The notes beneath the pieces are model-generated. The model had not been told where the DNA came from and did not search any database. It worked only from the letters and a program-made list of their open reading frames with translations. 39,593 bases of DNA from a virus. Below, piece by piece: positions 7,201-15,026 of the stretch (position 1 is its first letter; each line of letters opens with the position of its first letter). The translations under genes and the position numbers were made by a program. Where the stretch lies: positions 1 through 39,593 of IMG/VR virus record IMGVR_UViG_3300034096_000521; one strand, written 5' to 3'.

Positions 7201-9050
7201 TGGCACGAATGACTAACACAGAAATCTTAAAGAAGTATCGAGAGAAGCTGGAACAGTCACGCCGTTGGCGACAAGAAGAACGCTACGACGACCTTTGGAG
7301 TCGTCTAATTGATTTGTACCGTGGCAAACATCATCGTACCGACATCAAAGAAGACCAGTTGTTGGTAAACATTGCGTTTGCAACTATCAACGTTATTTCG
7401 CCTGCCGTATCTATTAATCACCCAAAAATTACGGTAAACGCCAAACGGCCAGAAGATGCCGATAAGGCAATTGTTACGGAAGCAATTATCAACTACTGGT
7501 GGCAACATTATGGTTGTCAAGAGCAGTTTCGCCGTGCGGTTAAAGACTTTCTTATTTGCGGACACGGGTGGGTCAAGACTGGTTATCGTTACGTTGAAGA
7601 AGAAAAAGCAAAAGACGAAACACCGAACTTTGATTCATACGATGAATTAACAACGCCTGGTCCGGAAGCCGCCGTTGAATCAGAATTAATCATTAAAGAA
7701 GATAGAGCTTTTGTTGAGCGTGTTTCTTTGTTTGACATGTATGTTGACCCAGACGCAACATCAATGGACGATATCCGTTGGATTGCACAACGCACTCGTC
7801 GTCCGCTAGAAGACGTAAAGAAAGACAAAAGATACAATGCTTCTGCGCGCGCGGACGCGGCGCCTTCGCATTATTCAAAGTGGGGACAAGACCAGTTCCG
7901 TCCACGAATGTCAACAGACAAAGATAACTCATATGTTGAGATTTGGGAATGGTATGACATTGATAAAAATACAATGTCCGTGTTTTGTGATGGCTCAGAC
8001 AAGTTTCTTGTTTCGCCAACAAAAATGCCTTTTTTGTTCGGACATCCGTACACAATGCTACGCAACTACGATATACCAGATTATTTTTACCCAATGGGTG
8101 AACTGGAAGCAATTGAACCACTACAACACGAATTGAATCTGACCCGTACACAGATGATGAACCACCGTAAACGGTTCTCTCGTAAGTGGCTATACAAAGA
8201 AACAGCATTTGATACAGATGGTCGCAATGCCCTTGAGTCGGATGAAGACAACGTAATGGTGCCAGTTGTTTCTGACGAAAGCATTAACAACGTAATTACG
8301 CCAATGCCGGCAGTAATTAACCCACCAGAGTTCTACAACCAATCACAATTGATTTCCGAGGATATTCGTTCAGTCTCTGGACTTAACGAATATCAGGGTG
8401 GTGGAATGCCAGAAATTCGTCGAACGGCAACAGAGGCGGCAATTATTCAGGACGCTGCCAATGCTCGCGTTTCGGATAAGTTGGCAATCGTCGAAAAGAG
8501 CATTGGAGAATGCGGTCGTCGTTTGATTATGCTTGCACAACAGTTCATGACTGGCGAACAGGCTGTTCGTATTGTGGGCTCGGAAGCCTCTCCAATCTGG
8601 CTGAAGTTTGACCGAGATTACATTCAAGGTGAATTTGACTTCATTGTTGAGGGTGGTTCAACTCAGCCAGTCAATGAGTCATTCCGTCGCCAGATGGCAA
8701 TGCAGGTTGTGGATGCTATGGCACCGTTTGCTGGTGCTGGCATTTTGGATATGCCGAAACTTGCAACTTACGTTTTGCAATACGGTTTCGGTATTCGGGG
8801 TGCGGCGTCTTTTGTGAACGCCCAACCGATGATGCCTGTACCACCACCCGGCGCAGAACAGGGTGGTCAACCAATGCCACCAGAACAACCAATGCCACAA
8901 GGAATACCAATGCAGCAAGGTCCACCTGTTGATATGGGGCCAATGCCACCAACGGGTGGCATGGCTATGCCGTCAAATATTCCGCCACAAATTCTTGCAC
9001 AATTGCTTGCGCAGGGCGCACCGCTACCAAATACTCAAGGAGCTATGTAA
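7200..9050 (+). CDS. Portal protein
   Basis: A 616-aa protein forming the dodecameric ring through which DNA enters and leaves the head. Recognisable portal features include the N-terminal helical region (KKYREKLEQSRRW), VSLFDMYVDPDATSMDD near residue 190, the YPMGELEAIEPLQHELNLTR helix near 300, and the long helical region with GLNEYQGGGMPEIRRTATEA before residue 430. The last about 80 residues are Pro/Met/Gln-rich and probably disordered. The start is the ATG overlapping the previous stop; a 9-residue upstream extension lies inside the preceding gene. Length fits podovirus-type portals. Confidence 0.9.
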   Translation: MARMTNTEILKKYREKLEQSRRWRQEERYDDLWSRLIDLYRGKHHRTDIKEDQLLVNIAFATINVISPAVSINHPKITVNAKRPEDADKAIVTEAIINYWWQHYGCQEQFRRAVKDFLICGHGWVKTGYRYVEEEKAKDETPNFDSYDELTTPGPEAAVESELIIKEDRAFVERVSLFDMYVDPDATSMDDIRWIAQRTRRPLEDVKKDKRYNASARADAAPSHYSKWGQDQFRPRMSTDKDNSYVEIWEWYDIDKNTMSVFCDGSDKFLVSPTKMPFLFGHPYTMLRNYDIPDYFYPMGELEAIEPLQHELNLTRTQMMNHRKRFSRKWLYKETAFDTDGRNALESDEDNVMVPVVSDESINNVITPMPAVINPPEFYNQSQLISEDIRSVSGLNEYQGGGMPEIRRTATEAAIIQDAANARVSDKLAIVEKSIGECGRRLIMLAQQFMTGEQAVRIVGSEASPIWLKFDRDYIQGEFDFIVEGGSTQPVNESFRRQMAMQVVDAMAPFAGAGILDMPKLATYVLQYGFGIRGAASFVNAQPMMPVPPPGAEQGGQPMPPEQPMPQGIPMQQGPPVDMGPMPPTGGMAMPSNIPPQILAQLLAQGAPLPNTQGAM

Positions 9051-9081
9051 CGGTTTTGCGTTAGGTATAGAGCAAACCGTT
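9049..9081 (+). other. Intergenic RNA hairpin before the scaffold RBS
   Basis: AACGGTTTTGC (9049-9059) pairs with GCAAACCGTT (9072-9081) with one bulged base, enclosing a 12-nt loop. It begins in the portal stop codon and ends directly before the GGAGG ribosome site (9082-9086) of the scaffold gene. There is no U tract, so it is more likely to affect translation or mRNA processing between portal and scaffold, which are needed in very different amounts. Confidence 0.45.
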
Positions 9082-9091
9082 GGAGGACTCT

Positions 9092-9877
9092 ATGAGTAAT
9101 GATAACACCGTTGATAGTGCAATTGAAGCCCCGATAGCAGAAACTGTTGGACAAGCAGAAGTTAGCACGGAAATAGGTGAAGCCCCCGAAGTAAGCACCG
9201 ATTATTTTGCTTGGGACGAATACGCTGACAAACCTGTCAAACTAAACGTCGCTGGTGAGGAAATTGATGTTCCACTAAAGGAGGCGCTTGCTGGATACCA
9301 GCGTCAAGCGGACTATACCCGCAAGACACAGGAATTGAGTGAGCAACGGAAACAGGTGCAGTTTGGTGCTGCTTTGCAAGAAGCCTTGCAAAACGACCCA
9401 AAAAGCACTTTGGAATTGTTGAAGCAACATTATGGTTTAGAAGAACAGCAATCGTCGGAAGACGAACTGTTATTGGACCCAGTTGAGAAACAGTACCGAC
9501 AACTAGAATCTCGAATGAAAGCATTTGAACAAGAAAAAGCAATGCGGGATTTGGAGAAGACAGTTGAGTCTCTGTCACGGAAATATGGCGACGCATTTGA
9601 CGCAGATGAAGTAATTGCTAAAGCTTTGGCTACAGGCAATTCAAATCTGGAAGCCGTCTACAAACAGACAGCGTTTGACCGTATCTTTGAACAAAGTTTG
9701 ACCGCATCTCAGTTAAAAGCTAAGAAGGCGGAAGAAGAACAAGCTATTGTTCAAGCGAAACGGGAAGCGACTGTTGTGTCCAAGGGCGCTTCAGCTAAAA
9801 GCGCCGACGTGTCTTCCAAGCCCGTAACCACACTTCGCGATGCTTTTGAATTGGCGAAACGCCAAATTAACGGCTAG
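9092..9877 (+). CDS. Capsid scaffolding protein
   Basis: A 261-aa acidic, helix-rich protein with GGAGG 5 nt before the ATG. The GEEIDVPLKEALAGYQRQAD block and following YTRKTQELSEQRKQ (residues about 55-90) are characteristic of phage scaffolding proteins, as is the Glu/Gln/Lys-rich coiled-coil body and helical C-terminus. Its place between portal and major capsid protein is the standard one. It should guide prohead assembly and then leave or be degraded; no protease gene is recognised here. Confidence 0.85.
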   Translation: MSNDNTVDSAIEAPIAETVGQAEVSTEIGEAPEVSTDYFAWDEYADKPVKLNVAGEEIDVPLKEALAGYQRQADYTRKTQELSEQRKQVQFGAALQEALQNDPKSTLELLKQHYGLEEQQSSEDELLLDPVEKQYRQLESRMKAFEQEKAMRDLEKTVESLSRKYGDAFDADEVIAKALATGNSNLEAVYKQTAFDRIFEQSLTASQLKAKKAEEEQAIVQAKREATVVSKGASAKSADVSSKPVTTLRDAFELAKRQING

Positions 9878-9900
9878 CACTAACAACAGGAGATATTACT

Positions 9901-10839
9901 ATGGTCGCTGCCAACAGCAACTTTGATAATCTATTAACAACAACGCTTGCGAACTATCGCTCGACGTTGACCGACAACGTATTCACCGCACGTCCTTTGA
10001 CTTACAAGTTGATGGAGGGTGGCCGCATTCGCATGCTTAACGGTGGTACAAAAATCGTTGAGCCTCTAATCTACGGACAGAACAGCACAGTTGGTTCGTA
10101 CAGCGGATACGAGACACTTTCGCTCACACCACAAGAAGGCATCTCAGCAGCTGAGTTTGAGTGGAAGCAATATGCAGCTTCCATCGCAATCAGCGGCATC
10201 GAAGAAGCCAAGAACAACGGTGAGCAAGAAATCATCAACCTTCTTGAAGCAAAAATTATGCAGGCTGAGGAGTCAATGCGCGAGTCATTTAACCAAATGT
10301 TCTTCGCAGACGGCACCGGCAACAGCGGAAAAGACTGGAACGGCTTGGGCAACCTTGTTGAATCAGGCAACACCGTTGGTGGCATCAACTCAACAACTTA
10401 TGAGTGGTGGAAATCAAAGGAAGATAATGATGCTGTAGCTTTGTCACTTGCTGACATGGCATCTTTGTACAACAGCGTTTCGGTGGGCAATGACCACCCA
10501 GACTTGCTTCTCACGACTCAAACATTGTTTGAGAAGTATGAAGCTTTGTTGCAACCACAGTTGCGTTACACAGACACCAAGACAGCGGATGCTGGTTTCC
10601 AGAACCTTCTGTTCAAGGCTGCTCCTGTAATGTACGATGTGCATTGCACAGCTGGTGTGTTCTACATGCTCAACACCAAGTACCTCACACTTGTAGGTCA
10701 CTCAGGCAAGTGGTTCTCACAGACAGCATTTGTGTCTCCGGAAGACGTAGATGCTCGTTACGCACTTATCATGTGCTACGGTAACTTGACAGTCCGTAAC
10801 CGTGCTAAGCAGGGTAAACTGACAGCCAAGACAGCCTAA
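9901..10839 (+). CDS. Major capsid protein
   Basis: A 312-aa protein preceded by AGGAG. It has the features of an HK97-fold coat protein: N-terminal arm, an E-loop-like region around GGRIRMLNGGTKIVEPL, a long helix (NLLEAKIMQAEESMRESFNQM, split around residue 120), the GNSGKDWNGLGNLV loop, and HPDLLLTTQTLFEKYEALLQPQ before the A-domain. Codon choice is noticeably more GC-rich than neighbouring genes, in keeping with high expression. It lies directly after the scaffold gene. No N-terminal processing site is evident. Confidence 0.88.
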   Translation: MVAANSNFDNLLTTTLANYRSTLTDNVFTARPLTYKLMEGGRIRMLNGGTKIVEPLIYGQNSTVGSYSGYETLSLTPQEGISAAEFEWKQYAASIAISGIEEAKNNGEQEIINLLEAKIMQAEESMRESFNQMFFADGTGNSGKDWNGLGNLVESGNTVGGINSTTYEWWKSKEDNDAVALSLADMASLYNSVSVGNDHPDLLLTTQTLFEKYEALLQPQLRYTDTKTADAGFQNLLFKAAPVMYDVHCTAGVFYMLNTKYLTLVGHSGKWFSQTAFVSPEDVDARYALIMCYGNLTVRNRAKQGKLTAKTA

Positions 10840-10867
10840 TAACTTTAACAATTAAGGAGAAACTACA

Positions 10868-11281
10868 ATGCCATTAATCGCAAATGACACAGACGGTGCA
10901 GTAACACGCAAGCGTCTTGAAACTTGGGCAGCCAAGGAAGAAAAAGTAACCGTTGTTGCAGCAACTGATGCAGGAACCACACAATCAGCAGCAACACTTG
11001 CTGGAGCAGCAGAGGTCGTCTACACAATGACCCCAACTACAGGTCGTGCCCTCACGACACCAACAGGTGCTGAATTGGGTGCAGCTTTCACAGACGAAGC
11101 AGTTGGAAGTTCTTTCCGATTCTCGGTTGTGAACCTTGCAGCATCAACACACGCAATTACCCTCACGGCTGGCGCTTCTGGCGTGACGCTTGTAGGTAGT
11201 GCAACAATCGCAGCTGCTGATTCAGCTTCGTTTGTTGGTGTTTTCACCGCAGCAAATACAGTTAGCATCTACCGTAAGTAG
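10868..11281 (+). CDS. Probable capsid decoration / head-associated protein
   Basis: A 137-aa protein with AAGGAG before the ATG, directly after the major capsid gene. After a short polar N-terminus it is Ala/Thr/Val-rich with alternating strands (ALTTPTGAELGAAF, FRFSVVNLAASTHAITLTAG), a pattern seen in beta-sandwich proteins next to capsid genes in aquatic phages. Head decoration or a head fibre is the likely role. No catalytic motif is visible. Confidence 0.7.
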   Translation: MPLIANDTDGAVTRKRLETWAAKEEKVTVVAATDAGTTQSAATLAGAAEVVYTMTPTTGRALTTPTGAELGAAFTDEAVGSSFRFSVVNLAASTHAITLTAGASGVTLVGSATIAAADSASFVGVFTAANTVSIYRK

Positions 11282-11290
11282 ATATAATGT

Positions 11291-11319
11291 TTGGGTGGGG
11301 GATAAAAGCCCCCACCCAA
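11291..11319 (+). terminator. Perfect GC-rich hairpin after the capsid genes
   Basis: TTGGGTGGGGG (11291-11301) pairs perfectly with CCCCCACCCAA (11309-11319), an 11-bp stem with a 7-nt loop. It follows the decoration gene by 9 nt. No U tract follows, so it may be a pause or partial terminator, or a 3' end stabiliser for the abundant capsid mRNA. A TATAAT hexamer at 11283-11288 lies immediately upstream but has no convincing -35 partner. Confidence 0.5.
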
Positions 11320-11336
11320 CAACTATCAAAACACCC

Positions 11337-11534
11337 ATGATGTACGGCAAAAAACCACCTTCAAAAAAGAAGACTCGCGGCCAGAAGGCCGACGCTGCAA
11401 GAAAAACAGCTGAAGCAAAGGCTGTTATTAAATTTAACAATACTCTTAGAGGCAAAAAAGCAATTGGGATTTCGCCATCTAACAAAAATATTCCGAAATC
11501 AATGTCCAAGGGCAGAACCTATAAGGGCAAGTAA
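11337..11534 (+). CDS. Small highly basic protein, unknown function
   Basis: A 65-aa protein beginning MMYGKKPPSKKKTRGQK; a second ATG one codon later is also possible. Lys/Arg make up about a third of the residues and Gly/Pro turns are frequent, so it should bind nucleic acid or coat acidic surfaces. It is flanked by two strong hairpins (11291-11319, 11547-11583), giving it its own transcript segment, and has no strong ribosome site. It resembles in composition the Lys-rich proteins of the early arm at 37-38.6 kb. It could be a minor packaged head protein. Confidence 0.6.
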   Translation: MMYGKKPPSKKKTRGQKADAARKTAEAKAVIKFNNTLRGKKAIGISPSNKNIPKSMSKGRTYKGK

Positions 11535-11546
11535 TTAATTCGTAAT

Positions 11547-11583
11547 TTGGGGTGTGCCCCCCACCTTCCAGGGCATACCCCAA
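11547..11583 (+). terminator. Strong GC-rich hairpin after the small basic gene
   Basis: TTGGGGTGTGCCC (11547-11559) pairs with GGGCATACCCCAA (11571-11583), a 13-bp stem with one G-U pair and an 11-nt loop. It begins 12 nt after the stop of the basic protein gene. It lacks a U tract. With the hairpin at 11291-11319 it brackets one small gene, suggesting mRNA processing or attenuation between capsid and tail genes. Confidence 0.5.
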
Positions 11584-11605
11584 GTAACGAAAAGGACAAG
11601 TAGTG

Positions 11606-11821
11606 ATGAAGAACGCACAATTGTCCGGTGAATATTACGGCGTACCAATACAAGGTATCCGTCCTTCCGCAGAAGTTCCAGGCTCACGCCAAGCACCACC
11701 AAGCGGTCCATATCTTGGACGCGGTAATTTTTGTGCTGCAAACGATGATACATGTACGGGTCGAAAAGCCAAAGGCACCGATTACTGCATGGGGCATCTA
11801 CGAAGCAAAGGTGACGCATAA
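11606..11821 (+). CDS. Small Cys/His zinc-binding-like protein
   Basis: A 71-aa protein starting at ATG 11606 (a GTG at 11603 in frame is equally spaced from AAGGA). The N-terminal half is Gly/Pro-rich (SGEYYGVPIQGIRPSAEVPG). The C-terminal half has FCAANDDTCTGRKAKG then DYCMGHLRSK, a C-x6-C-x10-C-x2-H arrangement that looks like a zinc knuckle. The stop overlaps the adaptor gene start. Function unknown; such small Zn proteins recur in actinophage head-tail regions. Confidence 0.65.
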   Translation: MKNAQLSGEYYGVPIQGIRPSAEVPGSRQAPPSGPYLGRGNFCAANDDTCTGRKAKGTDYCMGHLRSKGDA

Positions 11822-12516
11822 TGACAATGAGCCTTGCCGATGTTCGCACTATGGTGCGAAACATCTCCGACCTTGATTCGGTAGATTTGCCAAACACCAT
11901 TATTGACAATGCTGTGAAGGAAGCATTTCAGCGTATTATCGCCCTTGAGCGCCGATGGCCAAAATACCAAGAAACGTACACATTCAATACAGTTGCTAGT
12001 CAACGCCCATACACAATATCTACAATTGGCGATATTCGAGAAGTCATATCTCTTGTAGACACATCTAGCGCAGGTAGTCGTTTAACGATGATTCCCTACG
12101 ACAACGCAGAAGACATTTGGTTGGGTAATACTGACGTTCCTTCCCGCCCATACTTTTACGCAATATGGGATGCACAGCTACACCTATATCCAAAGCCTGA
12201 TGCCATTTATGCGATAACGCTTCGCGCTTATCGGAACCCTGTTTACACTTGGTTGACGAACACATCTGAGGCAATTGACCTTGATGAGTGGTTCCATGTT
12301 TTGCTTGCATATTTTGTGTTGGCTCGTGTTTATCAGCGCCAAGAAGACCCAGAGCTTTCAGCAATGTATCTCAGGTCGTTTGAAGAAGGCGTAGCTATGG
12401 CTCGCCGTGACTTGATGAAGACCCCTAGCGCAAGACCTTTGTTGATGTCGGCTGGTAGGCAGTACCCAACTATGCGTCGTTGGCTGCAAACCCTTGGCGC
12501 AACCCTAGGTACATAA
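11821..12516 (+). CDS. Head-tail adaptor (connector) protein
   Basis: A 231-aa helix-rich protein. Features of podovirus adaptor proteins are the N-terminal helices (IIDNAVKEAFQRIIALERRWP), the strand block with WDAQLHLYPKPD near residue 120, LRAYRNPV, and the C-terminal helical pair (LLAYFVLARVYQRQEDPELS). This layout matches SU10/T7 gp11-type adaptors that dock under the portal. It precedes a nozzle-like gene with a TAATG overlap, the expected order. Confidence 0.8.
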   Translation: MTMSLADVRTMVRNISDLDSVDLPNTIIDNAVKEAFQRIIALERRWPKYQETYTFNTVASQRPYTISTIGDIREVISLVDTSSAGSRLTMIPYDNAEDIWLGNTDVPSRPYFYAIWDAQLHLYPKPDAIYAITLRAYRNPVYTWLTNTSEAIDLDEWFHVLLAYFVLARVYQRQEDPELSAMYLRSFEEGVAMARRDLMKTPSARPLLMSAGRQYPTMRRWLQTLGATLGT

Positions 12517-14123
12517 TGGCTCAGATTCTTCTTGAGCGCTATGATGACTTTACTGGCGGTTTAAATCTTCGAGCCGACCAGTTTTTGCTTGCTAAGAACG
12601 AATCGCCAGACATGCTTAATGTTGAAATTGACCCTCGTGGTGGCGTGTTTAGTCGTGGTGCAATGCAACGCTTAAATACAACTGCTGTTGCAGGTACTTG
12701 GGCACCTGACAAACTTCATGCCTTCTATGGTGCTACGTCAACAATTATGTTGGCGAATAGCACAAAGGTTTATCGTTCTACTGGTGGAAACTTTTCTACT
12801 CTTGCCTATTCGTTGGGTAATGACATTGCCACAACGAACGCGCATGGCGCGTCGTTTGCTAATTGGGGTTCAACACTATACATCAGCACAGGACCAACAG
12901 CGACGGCTGGATACAAATGGAATACAACAGACACATACGCAACAGCCTTAACCGCATCTGGTCCTACATGGCAAGCTTATGTAAGTCCCGTGGGTGGATA
13001 CATGCCAAAAGCGGAACACAACATTGTGCATGCCAACAAAATGTTCGTAGCCAATACAAGGGAAGATGGCGTAAATTATCCTGACCGAGTGCGTTGGTCG
13101 CACGAAGGTTTGCCTGAGGATTGGATGGCAGACGATTACATTGACGTCAAAGGTGGCGGTAGCGGAGTAAATGGTTTGGCTGTCGTACAGGGTCAATTGG
13201 TTATTTTCAAAACAAACGCAATCTATTTGTTGGTTGGTACAGAATCAGACAACTTCAATGTTGTGGAATTAACAAACACTCTTGGTTGTTCTAGCCGCAA
13301 CAGTATTGCCGCAGCGGAACAAGGTGTGTTTTTTTACTCAACCCCAGAGGGTTTGTTTTACTACAACGGTTCTGTAGTTGAAGATGTTTTTGACGCTCTG
13401 CGCCCAATTGTGGACGACAAAGAACTTAGTGCGTTGAGCACGGAACCTTATAGTGTTTCATATGTTGGTCGTCGTGTTTGGTTGGCGTTACCGTACGATG
13501 ACACATCGTCGGTAACAGCCCCAACTGTTAATTTTATTTTTGACCCATCACTTGGTCGTGGTGGCGCGTACATGCAGTTTGCTACAGCAGATAGCAAAGG
13601 CGTTATTGGCGGTATTAACTGGACCGATTCAAACAATGACAATTTGCGATTGATGATTCACCCAACACAACCGTATGTGTTAAAAGTTGATTTGTACGAC
13701 GAGGAACAAGACAACATCGCAGGAACGCCTGCTGGTTTTGCTTCATACTACAGAACCGGTTGGATTGATGGCAGAACCTATGCTCAGAAGAAAATGTTTC
13801 GCCGTCCAGATATTGCTTTTAAGCAAGTTGACACACAAAGAATTGTAAACGTGAAAGTGTTTCACGATTACGAAGAATCATCTGGTTCTGAACGCAAACA
13901 ATTTAATGCAACCCTTGGTGCGGCGGGTGAAGGAATGATTTGGGGTACCGACCTTTGGGGGACTGGTTTGTGGGGTAAGCAATCAGAAGGTGTTCAAATT
14001 ATTAATGGTTCAAATCTTGGTTTTTGCCGTTCGGTAAGTTTGTTATTTACTGGACCATTATCGCTCGACTGGGGTTTTGACTCTATTGCAATTAAGTACA
14101 ACAACCGAAAGATGACAGGATAA
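12516..14123 (+). CDS. Tail nozzle / stabilisation-like protein (beta-propeller type)
   Basis: A 535-aa protein. The start is the ATG overlapping the adaptor stop; a 12-residue extension upstream is unlikely. Its opening (YDDFTGGLNLRADQFLLAKN) and repeated blades such as HANKMFVANTREDG, GLAVVQGQLVIFKTNAIYLL and YSVSYVGRRVWLALPYDD match tail nozzle proteins of the T7 gp12 / P22 gp10 kind, whose bodies are beta-propellers. It would form the distal end of a short tail. No tape-measure or major tail protein is found, which supports a podovirus-like particle. Confidence 0.78.
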   Translation: MAQILLERYDDFTGGLNLRADQFLLAKNESPDMLNVEIDPRGGVFSRGAMQRLNTTAVAGTWAPDKLHAFYGATSTIMLANSTKVYRSTGGNFSTLAYSLGNDIATTNAHGASFANWGSTLYISTGPTATAGYKWNTTDTYATALTASGPTWQAYVSPVGGYMPKAEHNIVHANKMFVANTREDGVNYPDRVRWSHEGLPEDWMADDYIDVKGGGSGVNGLAVVQGQLVIFKTNAIYLLVGTESDNFNVVELTNTLGCSSRNSIAAAEQGVFFYSTPEGLFYYNGSVVEDVFDALRPIVDDKELSALSTEPYSVSYVGRRVWLALPYDDTSSVTAPTVNFIFDPSLGRGGAYMQFATADSKGVIGGINWTDSNNDNLRLMIHPTQPYVLKVDLYDEEQDNIAGTPAGFASYYRTGWIDGRTYAQKKMFRRPDIAFKQVDTQRIVNVKVFHDYEESSGSERKQFNATLGAAGEGMIWGTDLWGTGLWGKQSEGVQIINGSNLGFCRSVSLLFTGPLSLDWGFDSIAIKYNNRKMTG

Positions 14124-14419
14124 TGCCACTTACAGTACCTTATTCATTTACCAACGGAACAGTTGCTGAAGCTGGTGAAGTTAATAGTAACTTCACCGCT
14201 ATCAAAACATTTGTTGATGGATTGGCAACTGGTGCAAACATTGACAACAATGCACTCGACTCCGATAACCTAACCGCAACTGGCGTAACTGCCGGTTCGT
14301 ACACAACTGCGGATATCACCGTTGACGCCAAGGGCCGCATTACGGCCGCTTCTAGCGGCACGAGCGGAGTAACTGGCGATAGTGACCAACTTGTGTTGGG
14401 TTCGCAGGTGTTTGGATAA
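14123..14419 (+). CDS. Small tail/fibre-like structural protein
   Basis: A 98-aa protein beginning LTVPYSFTNGTVAEAGEVNSNF, a motif frequent at the N-terminus of phage fibre or appendage proteins. The body is Thr/Ala/Gly-rich with SYTTADITVDAKGRITAASS, another recurrent fibre repeat unit. It overlaps both neighbours by TAATG. Probably attached to the tail nozzle; function inferred from context. Confidence 0.7.
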   Translation: MPLTVPYSFTNGTVAEAGEVNSNFTAIKTFVDGLATGANIDNNALDSDNLTATGVTAGSYTTADITVDAKGRITAASSGTSGVTGDSDQLVLGSQVFG

Positions 14420-14592
14420 TGAGAACATGGAATACTCCGATTGTCAACGCATTGAAGACGGACGACGCTATTGCGTTGCAACAAATCTTTTCTTCGTTGT
14501 CGCAGGAGATTGGTCGCATTTATGAAAAAATTGAACAGATACAAATTGAAATGGCTCAATCAAATCGCAGGGATTATCAAAGGATTAAGTAA
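14419..14592 (+). CDS. Small coiled-coil protein
   Basis: A 57-aa protein starting MRTWNTPIVNALK and continuing as a long amphipathic helix (IFSSLSQEIGRIYEKIEQIQ). It shares TAATG overlaps with both flanking genes, strong evidence that it is translated despite its size. It may be a virion-core or chaperone component; no family recognised. Confidence 0.65.
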   Translation: MRTWNTPIVNALKTDDAIALQQIFSSLSQEIGRIYEKIEQIQIEMAQSNRRDYQRIK

Positions 14593-15026
14593 TGGCATAT
14601 AATCCAGCTGAATACGAAGCTCGCAGGCGCGGGTACACGCAACAGTATGGTGCGTCGGGTGCCATGAATGCCTATGCTAATTTTCTTGCTCGCCAACGAG
14701 GAACTCGTGGGCGTCAAGATATGTTGCGTCAATACGAAGAAGCACAACCAAGAGTTGTGGCGGGATATTCTCGACGTGGACTCGTTGGCCCAAATGTTAA
14801 GTCAGGTATTTTTTCTCGTGGGCTACAGACCTTAGCCAAACAACGCGCTCGTAATCTTGGGGATTACGACCAGGAACAATTGGGAGAACAGCGGATGTAT
14901 GACCTTGGCGAAGCGCAGCGTCTTGAGGCGTTCAAAAATCAACTTGCTGACATGGAGTCGGAAAAAGCACAAACCATTGCTAATGCTGCACGTCAGCTTT
15001 ACGCAAACAGAATGGGGATGATTTAA
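14592..15026 (+). CDS. Predicted internal virion protein (small)
   Basis: A 144-aa Arg/Gln/Ala-rich helical protein (MAYNPAEYEARRRGYTQQYG start, EEAQPRVVAGYSRRGLVGPN near residue 50, coiled C-terminal half). Such small helical proteins often come first in podovirus internal-core gene runs, as here before 15026-17093 and the giant protein. Coupled to both neighbours by TAATG. Role inferred from position and composition. Confidence 0.65.
   Translation: MAYNPAEYEARRRGYTQQYGASGAMNAYANFLARQRGTRGRQDMLRQYEEAQPRVVAGYSRRGLVGPNVKSGIFSRGLQTLAKQRARNLGDYDQEQLGEQRMYDLGEAQRLEAFKNQLADMESEKAQTIANAARQLYANRMGMI

Noticed and set aside
7693-8208. 171-aa open frame antisense to the portal gene
   Set aside because: The portal on the + strand has clear family motifs; the antisense frame has no start context and shuffled composition.
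12065-12364. 99-aa open frame antisense to the adaptor gene
   Set aside because: It lies wholly inside the conserved adaptor gene with no start signal.
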